A stretch of 64,000 nt of DNA. It comes from Zymobacter palmae. GTDB lineage: Bacteria > Pseudomonadota > Gammaproteobacteria > Pseudomonadales > Halomonadaceae. A model generated the notes under the pieces. It made no database searches and had not been told where the DNA came from. It was given only the letters and a program-made list of their open reading frames with translations. Positions within the stretch are counted from its first letter, which is position 1. Each line of letters begins with the position of its first letter. Positions 18,387-29,370 of the stretch are shown piece after piece. The position numbers and the translations under genes are program-made. The stretch is from assembly GCF_003610015.1 (NCBI RefSeq), contig NZ_AP018933.1, forward strand, positions 992,001-1,056,000, written 5' to 3'.

Positions 18387-20063
18387 ATGAGCGAAAGCTT
18401 TGCTGAACTGTTTGAACAGTCTCTGAATGACATCAACATGGAGCCGGGCGCAATCGTCGAGGCTACAATCGTTGACATCGAAGGCGATTGGATCACCGTT
18501 AACGCGGGTCTGAAATCTGAAGGTCAGATCCCGGCGTCCCAGTTCAAGGACGAAAGCGGCCAACTGAACGTTAAAGTGGGCGACACTGTTAGCGTTGCAC
18601 TGGAAGCGGTCGAAGACGGCTTCGGTGAAACTCGCCTGTCACGCGAAAAAGCAAAACGCGCTGAAGCTTGGAAAGAGCTGGAAGCTGCATTCGAAGACGA
18701 CCAGATCGTCAAAGGCGTGATCAACGGTAAAGTCAAAGGCGGCTTCACCGTAGACGTTAACTCTATCCGTGCGTTCCTGCCGGGTTCTCTGGTTGACGTC
18801 CGTCCGGTGCGTGACACGACTCACCTCGAAAACAAAGAGCTGGACTTCAAAGTCATCAAGCTCGATCCGAAACGCAACAACGTTGTTGTTTCCCGTCGTG
18901 CCGTTCTCGAAGCTGAAAACAGCGCTGAACGTGAAGCTCTGCTGGCGACCCTGCAGGAAGGTCAGCAGATCAAAGGTATCGTCAAAAACCTCACAGACTA
19001 CGGTGCATTCGTTGATCTGGGCGGCGTTGACGGCCTGCTGCACATCACGGACATGGCATGGAAACGCATCAAGCATCCGTCTGAAATCGTTGCAGTAGGC
19101 GACGAAATCAACGTGAAAGTGCTGAAATTCGACCGCGAACGCAACCGCGTTTCTCTGGGTCTGAAACAGCTGGGTGAAGATCCGTGGGTCAACATCAAAG
19201 CGCGTTACCCGGAAAACACCAAGGTCAAAGCACGTGTCACTAATCTGACCGACTATGGCTGCTTCGCAGAGCTGGAAGAAGGTGTTGAAGGTCTGGTTCA
19301 CGTATCCGAAATGGATTGGACCAACAAAAACATCCATCCGTCCAAAGTCGTCAACGTTGGTGATGACGTCGAAGTTATGGTTCTGGATATCGACGAAGAA
19401 CGTCGTCGTATCTCTCTGGGTATCAAACAGTGCACTCAGAACCCGTGGGAAGAGTTCAACTCTACCTACAACAAAGGCGACCGCGTTTCCGGTACCATCA
19501 AGTCCATCACTGACTTCGGTATCTTCATCGGTCTGAAAGGCGGCATCGACGGTCTGGTTCACCTGTCTGACATCTCTTGGTCTGAAGCTGGTGAAGAAGC
19601 AGTTCGCAAATACCGCAAAGGTGACGAAGCTGAAGCCGTCATCCTGTCTATCGATCCGGAACGCGAACGTATCTCTCTCGGCATCAAACAGCTCGAGAGC
19701 GACCCGGTTGCTGAGTTCCTGGCCGTCAACGACAAAGGCGCTATCGTTTCCGGTCGCGTTGTTGAAGTTGAGCCGAAACAGGCACTGGTCGAACTGGCTA
19801 CTGACGTCGTCGCTATCCTGAAAACAAGCGAAATCAGCGAAGAGCGCATCGAAGATGCGACTACTGAGCTGAAAGAAGGCGACGCTGTTGAAGCACGCAT
19901 CGTCAACGTTGATCGCAAAACGCGTACCATCAACCTGTCTATCCGTGCGAAAGACCAGGCTGAAACTCGTAAAGCGATGAACACGCTGCGCGAAGAAGAA
20001 CCGGAAGTTGCTGGTCCGACCACCATCGGTGATCTGATCAAGCAGCAGCTCAACCAGGACTGA
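18387..20063 (+). CDS. rpsA: 30S ribosomal protein S1
   Basis: mRNA-binding ribosomal protein required for initiation on most messages. Six S1/OB repeats can be followed (for example [64 protein letters not shown]). Length 558 residues matches E. coli (557). Codon use is much more biased than in its neighbours, as expected for a highly expressed gene, and this bias creates a long spurious open frame on the opposite strand. AGGA lies upstream of the ATG at 18387. A terminator follows at 20093. The usual next gene, ihfB, is not here but at 29720-30016 on the other strand. Confidence 0.97.
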   Translation: MSESFAELFEQSLNDINMEPGAIVEATIVDIEGDWITVNAGLKSEGQIPASQFKDESGQLNVKVGDTVSVALEAVEDGFGETRLSREKAKRAEAWKELEAAFEDDQIVKGVINGKVKGGFTVDVNSIRAFLPGSLVDVRPVRDTTHLENKELDFKVIKLDPKRNNVVVSRRAVLEAENSAEREALLATLQEGQQIKGIVKNLTDYGAFVDLGGVDGLLHITDMAWKRIKHPSEIVAVGDEINVKVLKFDRERNRVSLGLKQLGEDPWVNIKARYPENTKVKARVTNLTDYGCFAELEEGVEGLVHVSEMDWTNKNIHPSKVVNVGDDVEVMVLDIDEERRRISLGIKQCTQNPWEEFNSTYNKGDRVSGTIKSITDFGIFIGLKGGIDGLVHLSDISWSEAGEEAVRKYRKGDEAEAVILSIDPERERISLGIKQLESDPVAEFLAVNDKGAIVSGRVVEVEPKQALVELATDVVAILKTSEISEERIEDATTELKEGDAVEARIVNVDRKTRTINLSIRAKDQAETRKAMNTLREEEPEVAGPTTIGDLIKQQLNQD

Positions 20064-20092
20064 TCTGATCAGCTCTGAGTGAGACCGCTGTG

Positions 20093-20121
20093 AATTGCCC
20101 GGGCCTTGTGCTCGGGCAATT
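20093..20121 (+). terminator. rpsA terminator
   Basis: AATTGCCCG pairs with CGGGCAATT around an 11-nt loop (GGCCTTGTGCT), followed by TTCGTTT. It lies 30 bp after the rpsA stop. Confidence 0.75.
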
Positions 20122-20209
20122 TCGTTTGAAGCCTTGTCTTTTATAGCAAGAGGTTGAGCAGGAAAACGTGCCGGAAATGGTTGACGGCAGTTGCGGGCAA
20201 CATCATGCT

Positions 20210-20641
20210 GCTCCACGCTCCACGCTCCACGCTCCACGCTCCACGCTCCACGCTCCACGCTCCACGCTCCACGCTCCACGCTCCACGCTCCACGCTCCAC
20301 GCTCCACGCTCCACGCTCCACGCTCCACGCTCCACGCTCCACGCTCCACGCTCCACGCTCCACGCTCCACGCTCCACGCTCCACGCTCCACGCTCCACGC
20401 TCCACGCTCCACGCTCCACGCTCCACGCTCCACGCTCCACGCTCCACGCTCCACGCTCCACGCTCCACGCTCCACGCTCCACGCTCCACGCTCCACGCTC
20501 CACGCTCCACGCTCCACGCTCCACGCTCCACGCTCCACGCTCCACGCTCCACGCTCCACGCTCCACGCTCCACGCTCCACGCTCCACGCTCCACGCTCCA
20601 CGCTCCACGCTCCACGCTCCACGCTCCACGCTCCACGCTCC
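20210..20641. repeat. Perfect 7-bp tandem array, about 61 units of CTCCACG
   Basis: From 20211 to 20637 the unit CTCCACG repeats 61 times with no substitution or slip, with a partial unit at each side. The array begins 89 bp after the rpsA terminator and ends 412 bp before brnQ. Since 7 is not a multiple of 3, every frame on both strands is open through the array (a 7-residue repeat LHAPRST on plus, VERGAWS on minus), so overlapping open frames there are not evidence of a gene. The top strand is C-rich and the bottom strand has GG every 7 nt. Such perfect homogeneity implies recent slippage or unequal-crossover expansion, and copy number is probably variable between isolates. Confidence 0.97.
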
Positions 20642-21052
20642 CGTGATAGCAAGAGCAAGATATTAGTGCAGGCTGCTGCATAATAGTGCGCCGACCCAAG
20701 AGAGGGTGGGAGTGATCGCAATTCTCACGGTTGGGTGATGCAAAATAAGCGTGGTTGTATCTTTCTGGAATATGTCGGAGGAAGGGGAAATCAGATGACG
20801 CTTTTTCTTTACCATGGCTTCATGATAAATGCGTGGTTATAGGGTATATGCGCAACCTGATGCCAACACAACGGGCATTCCAGAAGGATGTACCATAGAC
20901 GACGTTTATGTGGGTTTTTAGTGCTGTAAATCCTTTTTTGTTGGTAGCGAAATGCTTATGGTGCCTATATTTTACAATCATCTGCTGTTCGCTTATCATG
21001 TCGTACAATCTGAAACACCTCAAAGTACCGCATGTGCAAGGATTCATTCTCC
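20642..21052. other. Gene-free, AT-richer spacer before brnQ
   Basis: About 410 bp with no credible coding frame, no clear terminator and no promoter that I can place with confidence. It is noticeably AT-richer than the flanking genes and presumably contains the brnQ promoter. The base-composition change starts right at the end of the repeat array. Confidence 0.5.
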
Positions 21053-22435
21053 ATGAAAAAGTTAAACGGCCGAGACTTATTAGCGTTGGGATTTATGACG
21101 CTAGCATTGTTTCTCGGAGCCGGTAATATCATCTATCCGCCCCTTTTCGGTTTGCAGCAGGGAGACAATACTTGGTATTTCGCCTGTGGCTTCTTGCTGA
21201 CAGCTGTTGGCTTGCCTGTCCTAACCATAGTGGCGCTGGCGCGCGTCAACGGCACCATTCAGGTGCTGAGTCATCCTATTGGGCGGTTCTGTAGCGTACT
21301 GTTTGCCGTTGTCTGCTATCTCGCGGTCGGGCCGCTGTTTGCGACGCCACGTACCGCCACGGTTTCCTATGAAATCGGTATTCAGCCGTTTCTGTCCGAA
21401 TCCCTGCTGGGAAGCCGTTGGCCGCTCGCTCTCTATTCGATCTGTTATTTCCTTGTCACTATGGTGGTGTCGTTCTATCCGGGACGCCTGCTGGATACGG
21501 TAGGCAAGGTGCTGGCACCCGTAAAGGTCATCGCCATTTTGTTCCTCGGCGGAAGCGCATTTGTGATGAGTGCCTATCTTGTGCATTCCGGCGCTAGTAT
21601 CAGTGCTAATGACAGCCGTTTCAGTATCGTTAGCTCGGGTATCAGTAACGGTTATCTGACAATGGATACGTTGGGTGCGCTGGTATTTGGCATTGTCATC
21701 GTGCGTGCAATTCAGTCTCGAGGCGTAACGGACAAGGGGTTGGTGACGCGCTATGCCATTATGGCCGGTCTGATGGCAGGGCTGGGGTTGGCTATCATCT
21801 ATATCATGCTGTTTCAGCTGGGCATCGACAGTCAGCACATAGCAATGGGCGCCGATACTGGGGCCAAAGTGTTGAGCGCATACGTAAAAGACGTATTTGG
21901 CATCGTCGGTAATTTCATTCTGGCGTTCCTGATTATCATCGCCTGCTTGGTCACGTCCGTTGGGCTGACTTGTGCGTGTGGCGAGTACTTTGGTCGCTTG
22001 CTTAACAAATCTGAGAAAATGATCACGGTGCTGTTGGTTGTCTTCTCGATGGTCGTCTCCAACTTGGGTCTCAAAGAGCTCATTAAGTTCTCCGAGCCGC
22101 TACTGTACGGTCTTGGCCCCATTTGCGTCGTCTTGGTGCTGCTGAGCCTTGGCAACAGCTTCTGGCACAACCGTCGCCTTGTGATCGTTCCGAGCATGAT
22201 TGTGGCACTGATATTTGGTATTGCGCAGGCGTTGCGTGCAATCGATTGGAGTGCATCTATCTTTGTAGATACAGGTCTGGATAAGATGCCTCAGGTGCTG
22301 AAGATGAGTCTGGGGCACTGGCCGTTATACGATCATCAGCTGGAATGGGTACTGCCTATTACCGTGGTTGCGGTGGTATCGATCATCATCGATGTCTTAG
22401 TAAGGCCCGCTTCTACGGATAACTTCATAAGATAA
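21053..22435 (+). CDS. brnQ: Branched-chain amino acid transporter BrnQ
   Basis: Sodium-coupled leucine/isoleucine/valine uptake carrier with about 12 membrane segments (LIVCS family). The N-terminus LNGRDLLALGFMTLALFLG and GAGNIIYPPLFGLQQG is the family signature, and GPLFATPRTATVSYEIG is the second conserved block. ATG 21053 is preceded by AAGGA; an upstream in-frame codon at 21032 is less likely. Length 460 residues, slightly longer than E. coli BrnQ (439). A TetR-family gene follows on the same strand after 134 bp and may regulate it. Confidence 0.93.
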   Translation: MKKLNGRDLLALGFMTLALFLGAGNIIYPPLFGLQQGDNTWYFACGFLLTAVGLPVLTIVALARVNGTIQVLSHPIGRFCSVLFAVVCYLAVGPLFATPRTATVSYEIGIQPFLSESLLGSRWPLALYSICYFLVTMVVSFYPGRLLDTVGKVLAPVKVIAILFLGGSAFVMSAYLVHSGASISANDSRFSIVSSGISNGYLTMDTLGALVFGIVIVRAIQSRGVTDKGLVTRYAIMAGLMAGLGLAIIYIMLFQLGIDSQHIAMGADTGAKVLSAYVKDVFGIVGNFILAFLIIIACLVTSVGLTCACGEYFGRLLNKSEKMITVLLVVFSMVVSNLGLKELIKFSEPLLYGLGPICVVLVLLSLGNSFWHNRRLVIVPSMIVALIFGIAQALRAIDWSASIFVDTGLDKMPQVLKMSLGHWPLYDHQLEWVLPITVVAVVSIIIDVLVRPASTDNFIR

Positions 22436-22569
22436 AGAATATCTTGTCAAATTTAATTCACCACGGGGCCTTATGGCCCCGTTATCATATGTGAACAATG
22501 ATATTCTTCCCTCTGTTGTGTATGGCCGTCGCCATATCTGGCAGAGGCCTTGATGAAAAAGAGGGACTA

Positions 22570-23151
22570 ATGACGTCACTATCGAAAGCGGGGCGTAAAC
22601 GTAGCGACAAAGCCCGACAGGCTATATTGAAGGCCACATTGGCACTACTGGATGAAAAGGGGTTTAGTGGCTTGGCTGTCGAAGCGGTGGCTGCGCGTGC
22701 AGGCGTGGGCAAAGCTACGATCTACCGTTGGTGGAAAAGCAAGGCTGCGTTGGCCATGGAAGCCTTTATGGAGGGGGTATCTGACGAGGTCTCGTTTACA
22801 CCCTCGGAGTCGGCGTGTGAAGACATTCGGGATCAGCTCATCAAGATTGTGGCGCTCTATCACGGGCATGCGGGGCGCATCTTGTGTGAAGTTGTCGCCT
22901 TGGGCCAGAACGAGCCGGATGTGCTGACATCTCTAGAAACAGAATATCTGGATCGGCGGCGTGAAAAGGTGAATGGGCTGCTGGACCGCGCTATCGCTCA
23001 AAAGGAGATCCGGCCGGATATCGACAAGGATGTTGTGGTGGAGGCGCTATATGCACCGATCTTTTGCAAGATGCTGATGCGGTTGCGGCGCTTCGACAAG
23101 GAATACATCAGTGCACACTTCGACCTCGTCATGCAGGCCATTCGCCTCTGA
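22570..23151 (+). CDS. TetR/AcrR family transcriptional regulator
   Basis: One-component repressor or activator with an unknown ligand. The N-terminal helix-turn-helix is clear (FSGLAVEAVAARAGVGKATIYRWWKSKAAL, about residues 28-57). The remaining 130 residues form the ligand-binding/dimer domain. I chose ATG 22570, preceded by AGAGGG at 5-6 nt; the frame is open further upstream to 22498 but those residues look like non-coding sequence. Length 193 residues is typical. It follows brnQ codirectionally, so control of brnQ is plausible but not shown. A strong terminator follows. Confidence 0.85.
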   Translation: MTSLSKAGRKRSDKARQAILKATLALLDEKGFSGLAVEAVAARAGVGKATIYRWWKSKAALAMEAFMEGVSDEVSFTPSESACEDIRDQLIKIVALYHGHAGRILCEVVALGQNEPDVLTSLETEYLDRRREKVNGLLDRAIAQKEIRPDIDKDVVVEALYAPIFCKMLMRLRRFDKEYISAHFDLVMQAIRL

Positions 23152-23182
23152 GTGATGTGTTCTGTCCACTCACAGTAGGTAT

Positions 23183-23210
23183 AGCGGCGTCCATTTGGGA
23201 CGCCGCTTTT
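23183..23210. terminator. Terminator between the tetR-family gene and trmJ
   Basis: AGCGGCGTCC pairs perfectly with GGACGCCGCT around ATTTG, followed by TTTCG on the plus strand. It lies between convergent genes, 4 bp from the trmJ stop. Confidence 0.8.
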
Positions 23211-23214
23211 CGTT

Positions 23215-23949
23215 TCAGCGGGAGGACAGGGCCTTGATCATGCCCATCAGCATTGATAGCTCTCGCTGCGATAGGTCGGCGCGCTGGAAGATGTTGCGCA
23301 GCTTTTCTTGGGTGTGAGCGTGAGGTTGGTTGAAGAAACCGGCGGTCTGAAGCGCATCGTCCAGCTGAGCGCAGAAGTGGTCAAACTGAGCGCGCGGTGG
23401 GCGTGGTTCATCGTGGCTGTCATGTGCTTGGCTGAGCGTCGGGAAATGGTCCGGTGCTGCACGGCGTGCGGCATTGCGCAGCTCGTATGTACACAGCTGG
23501 ACAGCCTGTGACACGTTGAGTACTGGATGCTCAGGGTTAGTGGGTAGCGAGAGCTGGTGTGTACAGTGCTGAAGCTCTTCGTTGGTCAAGCCGAAACGCT
23601 CGCGACCAAATACAAGAGCAACCTTGCCGTGGCGAGCGCGAGCCACGGCTTCCTTCGCCATGTCGTCGCCTTCATCGAAGTGCGGCAGTGGCATGTTGCG
23701 CAGACGGGCACTGGCACCAATAACGCATACACAGTCAGCAACGGCATCTTCCAGTGTGGCGTGCACGATCGCTCGATCAAGTATGTCGCTGGCACCCGTT
23801 GCCATACGAATGGCTTCATCATCAGGAAAGCAGCGGGGCGCAATGAGATGAAGATCCGAAAGACCCATGGTCTTCATGGCGCGAGCCGTTGCTCCGATGT
23901 TGCCGGGATGATAGGTCTGAACCAAGATGATGCGAATATTGTCGAGCAT
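23215..23949 (-). CDS. trmJ: tRNA (cytidine/uridine-2'-O-)-methyltransferase TrmJ
   Basis: SPOUT-class methyltransferase that 2'-O-methylates position 32 of several tRNAs using SAM. The N-terminus IRIILVQTYHPGNIGATARAMKTMG is the catalytic Asn/Arg block. The knot motifs VALVFGRERFGLTNEEL and SLPTNPEHPVLNVSQAVQ form the SAM pocket. Length 244 residues is normal (E. coli 246). The gene stands alone; in many relatives it precedes suhB or iscR, which are not present here. Confidence 0.93.
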   Translation of the reverse strand: MLDNIRIILVQTYHPGNIGATARAMKTMGLSDLHLIAPRCFPDDEAIRMATGASDILDRAIVHATLEDAVADCVCVIGASARLRNMPLPHFDEGDDMAKEAVARARHGKVALVFGRERFGLTNEELQHCTHQLSLPTNPEHPVLNVSQAVQLCTYELRNAARRAAPDHFPTLSQAHDSHDEPRPPRAQFDHFCAQLDDALQTAGFFNQPHAHTQEKLRNIFQRADLSQRELSMLMGMIKALSSR

Positions 23950-24031
23950 GAAAGTAACCGCTGATGGGAGTGGCGTGGCTGCTTAGTGTACAGGGAGCGT
24001 TAGTATACAGGGCTGGTGCGCAATGGTAATG

Positions 24032-24064
24032 AAAAAGCCCCCGTACCTTGGGGTACGAGGGCTT
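24032..24064 (-). terminator. groEL terminator
   Basis: On the minus strand the hairpin AAGCCC..GTACC / GGTAC..GGGCTT is followed by a T run. It lies 37 bp beyond the groEL stop and is the expected end of the groESL transcript. Confidence 0.8.
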
Positions 24065-24101
24065 CGTTCGTCAGCGGAAGCTGAAGAATGAGGTAGCGGG
24101 A

Positions 24102-25742
<1,641 letters not shown>

Positions 25743-25794
25743 TCAATAATCAAGTCACAAACGGTTATGACGGAAATGACACGGCACCGTCAGA

Positions 25795-26088
25795 TCAGTC
25801 TTCGAGCACACCCAGAATGTCGGTTTCGCTCATGATCAGCAGTTCTTCGCCGTCAATTTTCTGTTTCTTGACGTGGTAGCCTTCATCGAAGACCACAACA
25901 TCACCAGGTTTGACGTCGAGCGGACGTACTTCACCGCTTTCGAGAATGCGGCCATTACCCACGGCAATCACTTCGCCACGTGTCGGCTTTTCCTGTGCAC
26001 TGCCAGGCAGGACGATACCGCCAGCTGTTTTCTGTTCTTCTTCTACACGGCGAACGACGACGCGCTCGTGCAAAGGACGGATCTTCAT
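25795..26088 (-). CDS. groES: Co-chaperonin GroES
   Basis: Heptameric lid of the GroEL chamber. [29 protein letters not shown] carries the start of the mobile loop, which contacts GroEL. Length 97 residues is exact for the family. It is the first gene of the groES-groEL operon, behind a sigma-32-type promoter at 26223-26251 with a leader of about 130 nt. Confidence 0.98.
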   Translation of the reverse strand: MKIRPLHERVVVRRVEEEQKTAGGIVLPGSAQEKPTRGEVIAVGNGRILESGEVRPLDVKPGDVVVFDEGYHVKKQKIDGEELLIMSETDILGVLED

Positions 26089-26170
26089 GGATTGTGTTCT
26101 CCTGAGTCACTTGATTGTCGATCTTGAAGGTCAGAAGACAAGAAAATGGGGATTCATCTGACCGCCAGAC

Positions 26171-26191
26171 AGAACCGACAGCGTCGGTTCT
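26171..26191 (-). promoter_or_regulatory. Hairpin in the groESL 5' leader
   Basis: AGAACCGAC and GTCGGTTCT pair perfectly around 3 nt, between the predicted heat-shock promoter and groES. It does not match the CIRCE operator. It could stabilise the message or influence translation; function is not known. Confidence 0.5.
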
Positions 26192-26222
26192 GATCGAAAC
26201 CCTGATGAGTGGTTCGTCTCAC

Positions 26223-26251
26223 TAGATAAGGCCGCTCTTTCGCTTTTCAAG
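26223..26251 (-). promoter_or_regulatory. Sigma-32 type heat-shock promoter for groESL
   Basis: On the minus strand CTTGAA (26251-26246) is followed after 14 nt by CCTTATCTA (26231-26223). This matches the RpoH consensus CTTGAA - N11-16 - CCCCATNTA well. It points toward groES with a predicted leader of about 130 nt. Confidence 0.7.
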
Positions 26252-26315
26252 AGTACGGGCCGAAAATTTTTTACTTCTGTCACAGTAGACTGCTGCTATG
26301 CCCTTCAGCATTAGC

Positions 26316-26765
26316 TCAATGCTGGCGGGGTTCATCATCGCGGCGCGTATCGCGTTCAATATATTCGCCTTCGATGATGTTTCCTTCGTGTGAACGCGTT
26401 GTTGAGGCTTCGCCTTCATACGTGTGACCGGTAGTACCCGAGCGACGGCCGCGGCGCAGCAGCGTAGGCAACACCATAGCGAGGCCAAGTACGTCGCTGA
26501 TCGGCCCCGGCAGGATCATCAGCAGACCGCCTAGCAGGAACGCACTATTGCGCATGATGCCGCCGAGCGACTGCTGCCCTTCTGCGAGGCTGGTCTGCAT
26601 GTCCTGCAACGTTTGCCGACCTTCCTTGCGCATGAGCTGAACGCCACAGATGCCGCTACCGATGATGAGGGCAAGTGTGGCAATGGCGCCGAAGGAAGAG
26701 GCAAATAGAATCAGCGCCACGAAATCTATGATGATGTAGACGCCCAGTATCGTTCGAATAGGCAT
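26316..26765 (-). CDS. fxsA: FxsA family membrane protein
   Basis: Small inner-membrane protein. In E. coli its overproduction relieves F-plasmid exclusion of phage T7 by sequestering PifA; its native role is unclear. The pattern is an N-terminal pair of hydrophobic helices (ILGVYIIIDFVALILFASSFG), a charged linker around residues 45-65, then AFLLGGLLMILPGPISDVLGLAMVLP, the family's conserved block. Length 149 residues. It sits immediately upstream of groESL on the same strand, a conserved neighbourhood in gammaproteobacteria. Confidence 0.9.
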   Translation of the reverse strand: MPIRTILGVYIIIDFVALILFASSFGAIATLALIIGSGICGVQLMRKEGRQTLQDMQTSLAEGQQSLGGIMRNSAFLLGGLLMILPGPISDVLGLAMVLPTLLRRGRRSGTTGHTYEGEASTTRSHEGNIIEGEYIERDTRRDDEPRQH

Positions 26766-26950
26766 GGGATCTCCCAGATGAAATGCCGTGAGTTAAGGAT
26801 ATGGGCGCCTTCCGATCGCAATTCAATGGCGGGGCCACGATTGAGCTACAGGGTGGCTTCAGGAAGCAGGCCTATATCAGAGCATAGCGCAACAGTATGA
26901 AGGGCTATGACTTCATCTGTATATATAGACGCTGTATCCGTCAGGAAGTG

Positions 26951-27256
26951 CTATGGACGATGAAAGCTCAGCCGCTGTCCGAGGGCGTCTGCCAGCCTCT
27001 GGCCGATGCCCTTAACGCGGGTCAGGTCGCGGGCATCAATGAAGGTGCCGTGCTGCTGACGTTCTGCGACGATAGCCGCCGCCTTGCGCGGGCCTAGCCC
27101 TTTAAGTGTTTGTAGATCGTCGGCGCTGGCATGGTTGGCATCAATCACGCGCTGTTCGGTGGGCGTGTCAGAGGGTGCACAAGGTGTCTCGGCTTCAGCG
27201 GACAGAGTGAAACTCAGCAGCAACAGCAATGCAATGATAGGGCGTGGCATAGGCAT
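26951..27256 (-). CDS. ComEA-like helix-hairpin-helix DNA-binding protein
   Basis: Small exported protein with a helix-hairpin-helix pair, likely a periplasmic DNA receptor for uptake during transformation. The N-terminus PRPIIALLLLLSFTLSAEA is a signal peptide. Residues from about 40 on (LQTLKGLGPRKAAAIV and LTRVKGIGQRLADAL) form two HhH motifs. I chose ATG 27256 because GGAG lies 7 nt upstream, giving 101 residues; an upstream frame to 27409 would bury the signal peptide. With the pil genes at 0.6-4.6 kb it suggests a DNA-uptake capacity, but no comEC or comF is in this window. Confidence 0.85.
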   Translation of the reverse strand: MPMPRPIIALLLLLSFTLSAEAETPCAPSDTPTEQRVIDANHASADDLQTLKGLGPRKAAAIVAERQQHGTFIDARDLTRVKGIGQRLADALGQRLSFHRP

Positions 27257-27429
27257 ACCCGTTCTCCGATGATGGTGAAAATCCACGGTGCCTACGGATA
27301 GCGGTATCCCAAGGAGCGCCTTGAGGGTTCTGGGGAGCGTCTCAACTTTGCCATCCAGCGTGCGAGACGGTATAAGAACGGGCACCTGCACTGCTGCGAG
27401 TGCTTCCATTCATGACTGAGGGAATGTTC

Positions 27430-28137
27430 ATGCAGAAACCCATTATTGTCGCGCTAGACCATGATCGGCTGGATGATGCCTTGGCAACGAGCGATCTGAT
27501 CGATCCTGCGCTGTGCCGAGTAAAGGTAGGCAAGGAGCTGTTCACGTCTGCGGGGCCGGCTGCCGTCAATGCCTTGCATCAGCGTGGTTTCGATGTCTTC
27601 CTCGACCTCAAGTTTCACGACATTCCCAACACCGTTGCCAAGGCCGTACTGGCAGCGGCGGATCTCGGCGTTTGGATGGTGAACGTCCATGCAAGTGGTG
27701 GCGAGGCGATGATGGCGCATGCCGCCAGTGCACTGGCACAGCGCAACCTGCCGACCAAGCTGATCGCGGTTACCGTATTGACCAGCATGTCGGAATCTGA
27801 TCTGAAACAGGTCGGTGTCGATAGCGGCATCGATGCGCAGGTGCTGCGATTGGCGACGCTGGCGCAGCGCGCAGGCCTAGACGGCGTTGTCTGTTCGGCG
27901 CGTGAGTCAGCAGCGCTGCGAGAAGCGCTAGGAGATGAGTTCCTGAAGGTGACCCCGGGTATTCGCCCAAGCTTTGCGGCGGTAGATGATCAACAGCGGA
28001 TCACAACGCCTGCAGAAGCGCTGACCAATGGCAGTACGCATCTGGTGATTGGGCGTCCCATCACGCGCGCCAAGACGCCGCGCGAGGCGTTGGCGCTGAT
28101 TCAGCGAGAAGTGGAAGGGGTCTTGAGTACGCGCTGA
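27430..28137 (+). CDS. pyrF: Orotidine 5'-phosphate decarboxylase
   Basis: Final step of UMP synthesis. The substrate loop [16 protein letters not shown] contains the catalytic Lys-Asp pair, VVCSARES is the next conserved block, and TPGIRP and VIGRPIT close the phosphate site. I chose ATG 27430 with GAGGGA upstream; the result is 235 residues, standard. Its 3' end overlaps the end of lapB on the opposite strand by 37 bp. In most gammaproteobacteria pyrF follows lapB in the same direction, so this orientation is unusual. Confidence 0.95.
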   Translation: MQKPIIVALDHDRLDDALATSDLIDPALCRVKVGKELFTSAGPAAVNALHQRGFDVFLDLKFHDIPNTVAKAVLAAADLGVWMVNVHASGGEAMMAHAASALAQRNLPTKLIAVTVLTSMSESDLKQVGVDSGIDAQVLRLATLAQRAGLDGVVCSARESAALREALGDEFLKVTPGIRPSFAAVDDQQRITTPAEALTNGSTHLVIGRPITRAKTPREALALIQREVEGVLSTR

Positions 28138-29369
28138 GCCGGAGTTTCACGCTGGGCCACGGCCGGGTCGACGCTATCGCGCGGCTTGATAGTGGCCCAG
28201 CGTTTGCATTTGGGGCAATGCCAGTAAAGGTGCGTATAGAGCGTGCCGCATTTCTCGCAGCGAAAGCGTGGTGTATGCGCGTCAAGGCGTTGAAGATGAT
28301 CGTGAAGCTGACGAAGCATGTTAGCTGCGCGCTCATTGTTTGGGGCCGACAGTTCAAGCATGGCCTGTCGTGAACGCAGCAAGGCCAGAAAACCGATGCC
28401 TCTCAAGTGAGGCTGTTGCTGCTGGAGCGCGTCGAGCTGTGCCGCTACGGTAGTGATGCCTTCTCTGGCGATGCCCAGCTCTGCTCGCTTGATGACTGCC
28501 TCCATGCTGTGCGTGGCTTGGATCTGATCATCCAGAAAGCGCATCAGCCCTTGCTCATCGTCGAGCAATCGGAATGCTGCAATGGCGCGTTCGATGATGA
28601 TCGGTGCGAAGTCGGGAGACTGGGTGGCAAGGCGCTCCAGCATCTTGATTTCATCACGATAGCGCTGTTGGCGGTGGTAGTGTTCTGCCTGAAGCCAATA
28701 GGCGCGGACGCACTGCGCGTCAATGGACAGCGCCTTCTTGAGATGACGGCGCGCTGCACGGTCATCGTGGCGTCGGAAGTCTTGCTCCGCCAGTTCGCAG
28801 TGCCAGTGAGCAGCTGCGCAACGCAGATCCTCTTGGCGGGCCAGCAGCGATGACGGAACCAGATCAAGTGCCTGCTGCCATTCGCGTTCCTGCTCGTACA
28901 GCTGGATCAGCAGTTCCCGCGAAGCACCGCGAATATCGCTGTGCTGGGAAGTATCCACGAGTGGGCGCAGCAGGTTTTCCGCGCGATCAAGCACACCAAG
29001 GTGCATAAAATCGCGCGCGAGCTCAAGCTGCACCTGATCGTTCTGGCGGTCGTTTAGTGCCGGACGGGCCAGCAGATTCTGGTGCAGGCGTGCAGCGCGG
29101 TCGGCCTCGCCACGCATGCGGAAGAGGTTGCCCAGTGTGATGTGGGTATCAATGGTGTCACTGCTGACCTCTAAGGTCTCGACGAAAGAATCCAGCGAAC
29201 GGTCGGAGTGTTCGTTCAGCAGATAGTTGAGGCTGGCCAAATAGTCGCGCGACAGCGCGGGCGGAGCCTCAGCCGCATCGTCTCCCTTGGAAGGCTTGCT
29301 CAGGCGTCCAAGCAGCCATCCAATGGCAATAGCGACGAACAGCACGATAAGGATCAGCAGATTCTGCAT
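28101..29369 (-). CDS. lapB: Lipopolysaccharide assembly protein LapB (YciM)
   Basis: Inner-membrane TPR protein that recruits FtsH to degrade LpxC and so sets LPS output. An N-terminal anchor ([18 protein letters not shown]) is followed by multiple TPR units between about residues 70 and 360. A C-terminal rubredoxin-like zinc knuckle follows ([18 protein letters not shown]). Length 422 residues (E. coli 389). It starts one base after the lapA stop. The last 37 bp overlap pyrF, which points toward it. Confidence 0.93.
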   Translation of the reverse strand: MQNLLILIVLFVAIAIGWLLGRLSKPSKGDDAAEAPPALSRDYLASLNYLLNEHSDRSLDSFVETLEVSSDTIDTHITLGNLFRMRGEADRAARLHQNLLARPALNDRQNDQVQLELARDFMHLGVLDRAENLLRPLVDTSQHSDIRGASRELLIQLYEQEREWQQALDLVPSSLLARQEDLRCAAAHWHCELAEQDFRRHDDRAARRHLKKALSIDAQCVRAYWLQAEHYHRQQRYRDEIKMLERLATQSPDFAPIIIERAIAAFRLLDDEQGLMRFLDDQIQATHSMEAVIKRAELGIAREGITTVAAQLDALQQQQPHLRGIGFLALLRSRQAMLELSAPNNERAANMLRQLHDHLQRLDAHTPRFRCEKCGTLYTHLYWHCPKCKRWATIKPRDSVDPAVAQRETPAQRVLKTPSTSR

Positions 29370-29370
29370 G

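Noticed and set aside
20210-20641. CRISPR array
   Set aside because: The units are 7 bp with no spacers, and there are no cas genes. The same applies to the 8-bp array at 43466.
18639-20699. A 686-codon open frame on the minus strand across rpsA and the 7-bp array
   Set aside because: It is antisense to rpsA. The strong codon bias of rpsA removes stops on the other strand, and the array has no stops in any frame. No start signal or protein family fits.
20141-20721. Several open frames of 150-170 codons on both strands through the 7-bp array
   Set aside because: A 7-bp unit without stop codons opens all six frames. The repeated peptides (LHAPRST, VERGAWS) are automatic products of the repeat and no ribosome-binding site or conserved flank supports translation.
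26089-26260. CIRCE operator (HrcA site) ahead of groES
   Set aside because: The inverted repeat there has different sequence and only a 3-nt loop; a sigma-32 promoter explains heat control better.
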